A DNA stretch of 9,828 nt from an uncultured Zoogloea sp. (GTDB taxonomy: Bacteria > Pseudomonadota > Gammaproteobacteria > Burkholderiales > Rhodocyclaceae). A program made the position numbers and the translations under genes. Location: assembly GCA_937967645.1 (NCBI GenBank), contig CALBTT010000016.1:1-9828 (forward strand), written 5' to 3'. The notes under the pieces were generated by a model. It had not been told where the DNA came from. It saw only the letters and a list, made by a program, of their open reading frames with translations, and searched no databases. Shown here piece after piece: positions 1-6,517 of the stretch. The stretch's first letter is position 1; each line of letters begins with the position of its first letter.

Positions 1-48
1 CGAGATGGTGATTCGTGACTGGAGTTCAGACGTGTGCTCTTCCGATCT
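1..48. other. Illumina TruSeq P7/read-2 adapter (artefact)
   Basis: Bases 15-48 match the 34-nt TruSeq read-2 adapter, beginning GTGACTGGAGTTCAGACG and ending GCTCTTCCGATCT. Bases 1-6 (CGAGAT) are the end of the P7 flow-cell oligo, and bases 7-14 sit where the 8-nt i7 index belongs. Genomic sequence therefore starts at 49. On the minus strand this is the usual read-through of a short insert into untrimmed adapter, assembled onto the contig end. Confidence 0.97.
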
Positions 49-1097
<1,049 letters not shown>

Positions 1098-1161
1098 GGA
1101 TGTGGTCACAATGGGGGTGCGTGGACTGGTTTAGTGCACTGCACCATTCAAGTAGTCCGGC

Positions 1162-1167
1162 ATTATA
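1162..1167 (-). promoter_or_regulatory. Candidate -10 box upstream of the helicase gene
   Basis: On the minus strand this reads TATAAT, a perfect sigma-70 -10 hexamer, 64 bases upstream of the helicase ATG. No recognisable -35 box lies 16-18 bases further upstream; that place is taken by a 6-bp dyad, CGCGGC-N6-GCCGCG (1174-1191), which also overlaps the rlmM stop codon. The helicase may therefore be transcribed separately from rlmM with a leader of roughly 55 nt. Positional inference only. Confidence 0.45.
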
Positions 1168-1180
1168 CATCGGCGCGGCA

Positions 1181-2269
1181 TCAACGCCGCGTCAGATAGC
1201 AGGTTACCTCTTCGCGGTCGTGGTAAAGGTGCTTGATTCGCAATATGTATTTGAGGCCGGCCGCGCGCATGCGCTGGTCGATCAGGGCGCGGCAGCGCTC
1301 GACCTCCTCGTGGCGCCGTTTCATGGGCAGCTTCAGGTTGAAGATGCTGCGCCGGCAGCGACCTCCGGCCACCCACTCGGCCATCAGCGGAGCGATCCGC
1401 GAGGGCTGCTCGACCATGTCGCAGACCATCCATTCGACCGGCTTGCGGGGCTTCCAGGTGAAGCCGTCGACGCGCAGGTGCTCGATCAGGCCGGTGGCGA
1501 CCACTGCGGGGGCCATCGGACCGTTGTCGATGGCGGTGACGCGCAGGCCGCGACTGACCAGCTGCCAGGTCCAGCCCCCCGGTGAAGCACCCAGATCCAC
1601 GGCCTGCAGTCCGGGGCGGAGGGTGGATTGCTGCTCCTCCGGCGTGAGCAGGGTCTGAATGGCCTCGGCCAGCTTGAGGGTGGAGCGGCTGGGGGCGTCC
1701 TTGGGCATGCGCAGCCGGGGGATGCCCATCGGCCACGTGGAGCCCTCGCTGGCCAGGCTGAGACCGAGCAGGGCCACCTCGCCACCAGGCAGAAACAGGT
1801 GCAGGCGCGGCAGGTGGGGTGAATCCTTGCGCAGCTGGCCGGCTTCGGCCAGGGCGGTCTCCAGCAGCGGGACGAAGCGCCGCAGGAAGCCGGCCTGCTC
1901 CTTGCCGTCGTTGGTGTCGGGGGTCTCCGGCAGGACTGCCGAGAAACGTTCGCCCAAGGGCGCCAGCGCGTTGAGCAGGGGGGTGACGCGATCCCGCCCG
2001 GCGAAGCCCTCGACACGGCCGATCAGCTGGAAAGCCTGCCGGCTGAACACCAGGCGGGATACATCCAGGCGACGGCGGACTTCGTCATGGGGGGCGGGGT
2101 TGTCCAGGCGGAACAGTACGGCACCGGGCGTGCCGGTCGAATCACTCCGGCCGGTGAGCCGGGCGGCCCTGGCTGCGGTCTCGAGCTCGAGGAGCGCGTC
2201 GGCTTCAAAGCCGGGACGGCACTGGACGAGGATGCCGTTGGAGTGGCAGGGCGTCTGGGCAGGCTGCAT
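1181..2269 (-). CDS. rlmM: 23S rRNA (cytidine-2498-2'-O)-methyltransferase RlmM
   Basis: SAM-dependent enzyme that methylates the 2'-OH of C2498 in the peptidyl-transferase loop of 23S rRNA. The 362-residue product is close to the 366 of E. coli RlmM and colinear with it. The N-terminal RNA-binding part has VQCRPGFE (15-22) and PDTND (117-121), followed by MGIPRLRMPKDAPSRSTLKL (181-200). The Rossmann methyltransferase domain holds the SAM loop DLGASPGGW (225-233), the acidic DNGPM (248-252), VCDM (282-285) with catalytic-triad Asp284, and NLKLPMK (311-317) with the probable general base Lys313; LYHDREEV (348-355) closes the fold. The ATG at 2269 is preceded on the mRNA by almost pure C/G (see findings), so no Shine-Dalgarno is possible; an in-frame TTG eight codons upstream has none either. 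It is transcribed towards the helicase gene 83 bp away and divergently from the HD-GYP gene. Identity is firm. Confidence 0.95.
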   Translation of the reverse strand: MQPAQTPCHSNGILVQCRPGFEADALLELETAARAARLTGRSDSTGTPGAVLFRLDNPAPHDEVRRRLDVSRLVFSRQAFQLIGRVEGFAGRDRVTPLLNALAPLGERFSAVLPETPDTNDGKEQAGFLRRFVPLLETALAEAGQLRKDSPHLPRLHLFLPGGEVALLGLSLASEGSTWPMGIPRLRMPKDAPSRSTLKLAEAIQTLLTPEEQQSTLRPGLQAVDLGASPGGWTWQLVSRGLRVTAIDNGPMAPAVVATGLIEHLRVDGFTWKPRKPVEWMVCDMVEQPSRIAPLMAEWVAGGRCRRSIFNLKLPMKRRHEEVERCRALIDQRMRAAGLKYILRIKHLYHDREEVTCYLTRR

Positions 2270-2357
2270 GGGGGGCGGGGCGGGGGAGTACAATGGATCG
2301 GATGGACAAGGCGGGGCCGCCGCGTGTTGCGGCCTGCGATGCTTGAGTCTGGAGCGA

Positions 2358-2384
2358 ATGATACCCGATCGATTCGCGTGTCCA
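2358..2384 (-). promoter_or_regulatory. Candidate sigma-70 promoter for rlmM
   Basis: On the minus strand, TATCAT (2358-2363, 5 of 6 to TATAAT) is preceded by TGGACA (2379-2384, 5 of 6 to TTGACA) with a short 15-bp spacer, or by the overlapping TTGGAC with 16 bp. A start site here would give an rlmM leader of about 80 nt containing the dyad at 2319-2333. The spacer length is suboptimal, so this is tentative. Confidence 0.3.
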
Positions 2385-2422
2385 AGGGCCGCGGAGCGCG
2401 GTGCCGGCCGCAGGAGGCCACT

Positions 2423-2437
2423 TGCCGCGGCGCGGCA
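2423..2437. repeat. Inverted repeat in the rlmM / HD-GYP divergent spacer
   Basis: TGCCGC-GGC-GCGGCA is a perfect 6-bp dyad with a 3-nt loop. Two other short dyads lie in the same 271-bp spacer: GCCGC-N5-GCGGC at 2319-2333 and GCGGC-N4-GCCGC at 2500-2513, the latter just ahead of the HD-GYP ribosome binding site. None is followed by a T-run in either direction, so they are better read as operator or leader-structure candidates than terminators. I see no convincing plus-strand promoter, c-di-GMP riboswitch, sigma-54 or FliA site in this spacer. GC-rich DNA produces such dyads by chance. Confidence 0.35.
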
Positions 2438-2530
2438 GTCAAAGTGAATGATCGGGGCTCCAGTTGCCCGACGCCCTGCCGTAATAGGCCGATGGAGTGG
2501 CGGCTGCTGCCGCAATCGAGATGCAGGTAC

Positions 2531-2535
2531 GGAGG
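2531..2535 (+). promoter_or_regulatory. Ribosome binding site that fixes the TTG start of the HD-GYP gene
   Basis: GGAGG lies 5 nt before the TTG at 2541. The ATG inside GGAGGATG at 2536 opens a two-codon frame (ATG TTT TGA) and cannot be the start. The upstream in-frame extension (from 2448) looks random, while translation from the TTG yields MKEIVAAQDLRIGMFV, matching the normal beginning of DUF3391 domains. Confidence 0.8.
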
Positions 2536-2540
2536 ATGTT

Positions 2541-4085
2541 TTGAAGGAGATCGTGGCGGCGCAGGACCTGCGGATCGGGATGTTCGTGTCGGAACTGGAT
2601 CGCCCCTGGCTCGAGTCGCCTTTCCTGTTGCAGGGCTTCATCATCGAAGACAAGGACACTCTGGCCCAATTGCGTGCCTTGTGTCGCTTCGTCCACGTGG
2701 ATCGCTCCCGCTCTGCGGGCGATGCCTGGCGCCCCGAACCCAGTGAGCCCGCCCCCGCGCCGACGCGCAGGGAGCCGTCGCCCCTGACCGAGCTGGTGAG
2801 TACGGCACCCGCACGTCGGCGTCCCCTGGATTTCTTCGCCTTGCTCAAGTCCTTGCGTTCGGCTGCGGGCGAAGTGGGCGAGGGTGTCGTCCCGGGCGCC
2901 ACGGATGTCGACGCCAGTGGCGCGCCGTGGATTCATGTCTATCCGGACTCTGAGTCGGCCAGGCCGGCTGCTGCGGGTGTCGCAGAGAGCGATGCCAAGG
3001 CGTCGGCCTACGTGTCCCGCCCCCTCATCTATGAGGATGAGCCTGGCCGTGCCCCGTCCGCCTCGGCCCCCCGTGGCGAGCGGAGCAGGGATGAGAGCGG
3101 TGTGTCCGGGACCATCCGGCAGGCGGAGCCCAAGGTGTCGGTCGAGGAGGAGATCGTCACCGTCCTGCCCGTGCTCGTGAAGGCCCAGGGATTGCTCGCC
3201 GAGGTGGCGCGGGATGTGCAGAACAACCTCAATCCCGATCTGGACCGGTTGCGTAGCGTGGTTTCCGAGATGGTGCTGAGCGTGATCCGCAACCCGGATG
3301 CCTTGCTCTGGCTGCTCCGCCTCAAGCAGACCGACCAGTACAGTTACGACCATTCGCTCGATGTGGCTGCCCACGTGATGATCTTCGGGCGTGCCCTGGG
3401 GCTGGGTGAGGATTCGGTCACCGCGCTGGGAATGGCCGGGATCCTGCAGGATGTGGGCAAGTTGCGCCTGCCGGTGCGCCTGCTGCAGAAGACCGGCGCG
3501 CTGTCGCCCCGGGAGTACGAGATCTTCAAGGCTCACGTGGATTTCTCGCTGCACATCGTGTCCCGGTGCCCGCAGGCCACGCCCCTGATGCTCGAGATCA
3601 TCGGTCGCCACCATGAGCGCTGCGACGGTTCGGGTTATCCGGCCCGCCTGAAGGGCGAAGAGGTGGGCGTGATGGCGGAGGTCGCCGGGATCTGCGATGT
3701 CTATTGCGCCATGACCCGGGAGCGCCCCTATGGCAGTGCGGCCAGTGCCCAGGTGGCGCTGGATGCGATCCGTGCGCAGCGGGGGACGCGCTTTTCCAGC
3801 AGCCTGGTGGACCAGTTCGTCCAGTGCATCGGGTTGTATCCGGTCGGTACGCTGGTTGAGCTGAATACGGGCGAGGTGGGGGTGGTCATCGCGCAGAACC
3901 GCATCCGCCGGCTGAAGCCGCGGGTGATGATCCTGCTGGGGCCCGACAAGCGTCCAAACGCCTATCCGCCGAGCCTCGACCTGCTCTACGATCCCGCCAC
4001 GGCGACCGGCGAACCGTATGCAATCAGCCGGGCCCTGCCTCCCGGCTCTTATGGCGTGGAGCCTTCGGAGTTTTACCTGGCATGA
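2541..4085 (+). CDS. DUF3391 / HD-GYP domain protein with HD-to-QD substitution
   Basis: Cytoplasmic c-di-GMP signalling protein of the HD-GYP class (hydrolysis of cyclic di-GMP when active), 514 residues from a TTG start. Residues 1-60 are a DUF3391 domain (LRIGMFV-SELD-PWLESPF). Residues 60-200 form a Pro/Ala/Arg-rich linker with no recognised domain. The HD-GYP domain spans about 210-430, and a small C-terminal segment (YPVGTLVELNTGEVGVV, 433-449) is usual for this subfamily. Metal-site landmarks present: His271 (YDHS), His332 (KAHVD), His357-His358 in HHERCDGSGYP with GYP at 365-367, and Asp386. The signature HD is altered: LQDVGK has Gln303-Asp304 where His-Asp is normal, and DVYDA reads DVYCA (Cys389). 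The enzyme may be weak, metal-selective or a non-catalytic c-di-GMP effector. No membrane segment or receiver domain is visible. The stop overlaps the start of the next gene (ATGA), so the two are translationally coupled. Family sure; activity uncertain. Confidence 0.93.
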   Translation: MKEIVAAQDLRIGMFVSELDRPWLESPFLLQGFIIEDKDTLAQLRALCRFVHVDRSRSAGDAWRPEPSEPAPAPTRREPSPLTELVSTAPARRRPLDFFALLKSLRSAAGEVGEGVVPGATDVDASGAPWIHVYPDSESARPAAAGVAESDAKASAYVSRPLIYEDEPGRAPSASAPRGERSRDESGVSGTIRQAEPKVSVEEEIVTVLPVLVKAQGLLAEVARDVQNNLNPDLDRLRSVVSEMVLSVIRNPDALLWLLRLKQTDQYSYDHSLDVAAHVMIFGRALGLGEDSVTALGMAGILQDVGKLRLPVRLLQKTGALSPREYEIFKAHVDFSLHIVSRCPQATPLMLEIIGRHHERCDGSGYPARLKGEEVGVMAEVAGICDVYCAMTRERPYGSAASAQVALDAIRAQRGTRFSSSLVDQFVQCIGLYPVGTLVELNTGEVGVVIAQNRIRRLKPRVMILLGPDKRPNAYPPSLDLLYDPATATGEPYAISRALPPGSYGVEPSEFYLA

Positions 4086-5896
4086 ATCTCCCCGCGCCCC
4101 AACTCGTGCGCCCTTTCCGGCCTGCGCTGGACGAAGAGGCCTTGGCCCGTCTCCTGTTGCGCTATGGCATCGGCCAGGCGGAGCAGGCCGCAGTGCGGGC
4201 CTTCGGCCGCATCATCGCCGCCGATGCCCTGGCGGAGGCGCTCCTGACCCGGTTTTCCCTGGGCGGCGAAGGCGCGGGCAGCGTCATCGAACCCGCCCTG
4301 CGGGCGTTCTGCCGCGAGCTTGCCAAGGTCACCGCCTGGGATTTCTCCCCCGCCTGGCCGTCCAGGCTGGTGGCCTTGTGGGGCGACTGCTACCTGGCGG
4401 GGGCGGTGGCGGAGTTTCCCTTCGTCGCCATCGAAGCGCTGATGAGCGCCTGCCAGGAGCAGCTCTTCTCCGATCGTGCGATGGTCCACCGCCTCGAGCT
4501 GGACATCCTCACTGCGTTGGTGCGCCTCGGCTGGTGTCTGGGCGGCCTGCTCTCCGAGGCTTCGGTGGGGCACGAGCAGGCCTTCCGCGTGCATGCCGAG
4601 GATGGCGACACCGTGCTCGGCATTCCGAACCGCCGCCGTTTCCTGACCCTGCTGACCGATTTCCTCGGCCTGGCCGGGGCACGTGGTTTCCTCGGACTGC
4701 TGGTGCTGCGCATGGAGTGGGGGCGCTCGGTGGATGTGCTGGCGATCGATGAGCGGGACCACCTGCGCCTGGCACTGTCCGACGCGATGCGTGCCCAGCT
4801 GCGGCCTGGCGATGTGCTATGCACCCTGGGGGAGGACGAGTGGGCGGTGATCCTGCCCGACCTGATGCATCCTGCCCAGGTTGCCCTGGCCGGCAGCAAG
4901 CTGGTGGATGTTTGTGAGGTGACGCGAGGCAACAACTTTCCCTCCCTGCGTGGGCGTTTCTGCGCGGGTGGCGCCTGGGCCCCCGAACACGCCCGCGAAC
5001 CCCTGGGCCTCGAGCAGGCTGCCCGCTCGGCCCTGGTGGCAGCCAAGGCAGAGGGGCGTCCGTTTGCTCTGTTTTCCGATGATGTCGCCGCACGCGCCAT
5101 GGGTGATGCCGGTTTTGAGTCCGAGGTGGCGCGCGCGCTCGAGTCCCGCCAGTTCCAGCTCTTCCTGCAGCCCCAGGTGGAGCTTCCGTCCCGCCGGCTG
5201 GTGGGCGCCGAGGCCCTGCTGCGCTGGCAGCGGGACGGCGCCTACGCGTCCCCGCCAGACATCCTCGCGGTGCTTGAGCGCATTGGCCTGATGGCCGAGC
5301 TGTCCCGCTGGGTGATCCAGCAGGCCGCCCAGCACCTGGCGGCCCTGGATGCCGCGGGCTGCGACGTGGGGGTGTCGGTCAACCTGGTGGCGGATGACCT
5401 GAAGGATCCGGAGCTGCCCCTGTTCATCCGGCAGACGTGCGAGACCTGGCGGATTCCCGCCTCGCGCATGTGCTTCGAGCTGACCGAGAGCGGGTTGGTC
5501 TCCCGGGACGGCATGTCCGTGCGCAATCTGGAAGCCCTGCGGGAGGGAGGCGGGCGCCTGGCCCTGGATGATTTCGGCACGGGATACTCGTCCATGGACT
5601 ACCTGCGCCGCCTGCCGCTCGATGAGCTGAAGCTCGACAAGTCCTTCGTCGAGCGCATCACCCTGGGTGACAGCGACCGGGCCATCGTGGCCCTGATGGT
5701 GAGAATCGCCCACACCTTCGGGCTCGAGGTGGTGGCCGAGGGGGTGGAGGATGCCGCGACCGAGGCGGTGCTGAGGGATATGGGCTGCAACCGGGCCCAG
5801 GGATACTTCTACGCCCCGCCGATGCCGGTGGAGCAGTTCATCGCCTGGTGGGAAGCGCGCCGCGACATGCCGCTCGAGGCCGGCGCGCCCGCCTGA
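4082..5896 (+). CDS. c-di-GMP phosphodiesterase: EAL domain, degenerate GGDEF, putative globin-like sensor
   Basis: Soluble 604-residue protein predicted to hydrolyse c-di-GMP to pGpG. The N-terminal 165 residues are helical and unannotated; the run LWGDCYLAG (99-107) followed by a long helix resembles the F/G region of globin-coupled sensors, but the usual proximal His is Tyr104. A GGDEF-type fold follows from IPNRR (181-185) to about 335; its active-site loop reads GEDEW (250-254), so cyclase activity is not expected. The EAL domain (about 345-595) is complete: EAL 377-379, Asn434, ELTE 466-469, DDFGTGYSS 496-504, Lys517 in KLDK, EGVE 553-556 and QGY 573-575, covering the known Mg2+-binding and catalytic positions of RocR-type enzymes. 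It is the second gene of an operon with the HD-GYP gene (4-bp overlap). The degenerate GGDEF may act as a GTP-binding regulator, as in some other hybrid proteins. EAL function is firm; the N-terminal domain identity is a guess. Confidence 0.93.
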   Translation: MNLPAPQLVRPFRPALDEEALARLLLRYGIGQAEQAAVRAFGRIIAADALAEALLTRFSLGGEGAGSVIEPALRAFCRELAKVTAWDFSPAWPSRLVALWGDCYLAGAVAEFPFVAIEALMSACQEQLFSDRAMVHRLELDILTALVRLGWCLGGLLSEASVGHEQAFRVHAEDGDTVLGIPNRRRFLTLLTDFLGLAGARGFLGLLVLRMEWGRSVDVLAIDERDHLRLALSDAMRAQLRPGDVLCTLGEDEWAVILPDLMHPAQVALAGSKLVDVCEVTRGNNFPSLRGRFCAGGAWAPEHAREPLGLEQAARSALVAAKAEGRPFALFSDDVAARAMGDAGFESEVARALESRQFQLFLQPQVELPSRRLVGAEALLRWQRDGAYASPPDILAVLERIGLMAELSRWVIQQAAQHLAALDAAGCDVGVSVNLVADDLKDPELPLFIRQTCETWRIPASRMCFELTESGLVSRDGMSVRNLEALREGGGRLALDDFGTGYSSMDYLRRLPLDELKLDKSFVERITLGDSDRAIVALMVRIAHTFGLEVVAEGVEDAATEAVLRDMGCNRAQGYFYAPPMPVEQFIAWWEARRDMPLEAGAPA

Positions 5897-5903
5897 GGCG
5901 GGC
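5887..5903 (+). terminator. Hairpin at the end of the EAL gene, stop codon in the loop
   Basis: GCCCGCC-TGA-GGCGGGC is a perfect 7-bp, all G/C stem whose 3-nt loop is the TGA stop of the EAL gene. It is followed by CTTGCT rather than a proper T-run, so as an intrinsic terminator it is weak in U-tract but strong in stem. It sits in the 15-bp gap between convergent genes and could serve both strands. Confidence 0.5.
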
Positions 5904-5911
5904 CTTGCTGA

Positions 5912-6370
5912 TCACTCCCTGATCTTGCGGCGCCTGCGCGGCTCAGGCTCCGCAGGTGCTTCGCTGTCCTCCTTGGCCGTTGCGTCAGCGTCTTCGTGAT
6001 CGCTTTCGGCGGCCTTGTCGGCCTCCGCGCTGGCCTTCTTGGCCTTGCGCTTGGTTTCTGCCGTCGCGGGAGGTGGAGGAGGTGGCAGCACGGGGGTGAC
6101 CTCAGCGATCTTGTTCTCCACCATGTAGTCGTTCATCTCCTTCCAGCCCGCAAACACCGCCGCCTTCTGGGCGGTCTGGTTGAGCGTGAAGCAGTCCTCG
6201 ATGGCGCGCCCGGCGTGGCGGCAGGCGCTGCCGATGGCCTTGCCTTCCGCCTCGGCCTGCGCGGCGATCTTGTTCGGGTCGGGGATGCCGATGCGCTCAC
6301 AGCCGCTGGCCAGGGTGGCGCAGACCAGCAGGGCGGCAACATGTCTGAGGCGGAGGAACACAGGTGTCAT
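5912..6370 (-). CDS. Small putative lipoprotein of unknown function
   Basis: I do not recognise a characterised family. The 152-residue product begins MTPVFLRLRHVAALLVCATLASGC: a short basic n-region, a hydrophobic stretch, and a lipobox-like A-S-G-C with Cys24 as the probable lipidated residue. Glu, not Asp, follows the Cys, so outer-membrane sorting is expected. The mature part has a conserved-looking core (25-92: AEAEGKAIGSACRHAGRAIEDC, then FAGWKEMNDYMVENKI) containing two further cysteines, Cys50 and Cys60, able to form a disulfide. A polyproline run (96-101) then leads into a highly charged, Lys/Glu/Ala-rich tail ending RRRRKIRE. A TTG nine codons upstream is an alternative start; neither has a clear ribosome binding site. 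It is convergent with the EAL gene and divergent from ugpB, so it is probably a single-gene unit. Similar short hypotheticals occur in Rhodocyclales as far as I recall. Confidence 0.75.
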   Translation of the reverse strand: MTPVFLRLRHVAALLVCATLASGCERIGIPDPNKIAAQAEAEGKAIGSACRHAGRAIEDCFTLNQTAQKAAVFAGWKEMNDYMVENKIAEVTPVLPPPPPPATAETKRKAKKASAEADKAAESDHEDADATAKEDSEAPAEPEPRRRRKIRE

Positions 6371-6471
6371 GGCGTTCAAGGCCGGTTGCTTTGCCAAAGT
6401 CTACGGCGCGGGGGGACCTGACTTGAACAGATGCTTGCAAAGTGGCGGCAGCCAAGCGCTGCCCTTCAACT

Positions 6472-6477
6472 TATAAT
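6472..6477 (+). promoter_or_regulatory. Candidate -10 box of the ugpB-ugpQ operon, with dyad at the -35 position
   Basis: A perfect TATAAT lies 40 nt before the chosen ugpB ATG (25 nt before the alternative). The -35 position (about 6449-6454) has no TTGACA-like hexamer; instead an inverted repeat GGCAGC-N5-GCTGCC (6447-6463) covers it. That layout is what one expects of an activator-dependent or repressed promoter. I cannot identify the regulator; a clear Pho-box repeat is not seen. Confidence 0.5.
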
Positions 6478-6517
6478 CCGTAGCTGATCGTTTTTGCCGT
6501 CGATGAACCGGATCCCC

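Noticed and set aside
1174..1191. Dyad after rlmM as an intrinsic terminator
   Set aside because: The stem is only 6 bp and is followed on the minus strand by CCGATGTATAAT, not a T-run; it also overlaps the rlmM stop codon.
2293..2346. 17-codon ORF (ATG at 2293) after a GGGGGAG sequence in the divergent spacer
   Set aside because: The purine run is just the antisense of the rlmM leader C-tract, the peptide has no recognisable feature, and it ends about 195 bp before the HD-GYP start. Kept as chance.
2270..2540. c-di-GMP riboswitch, sigma-54 or FliA promoter upstream of the HD-GYP gene
   Set aside because: I looked for the conserved GEMM core, GG-N10-GC and TAAAG/GCCGATAA pairs with correct spacing; only isolated partial matches (for example GGCCGAT at 2487-2493) are present.
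2439..3614. Long minus-strand open frame opposite the HD-GYP gene
   Set aside because: Low-information, His/Gly/Arg-rich translation with no motif; the plus strand carries DUF3391 and HD-GYP motifs.
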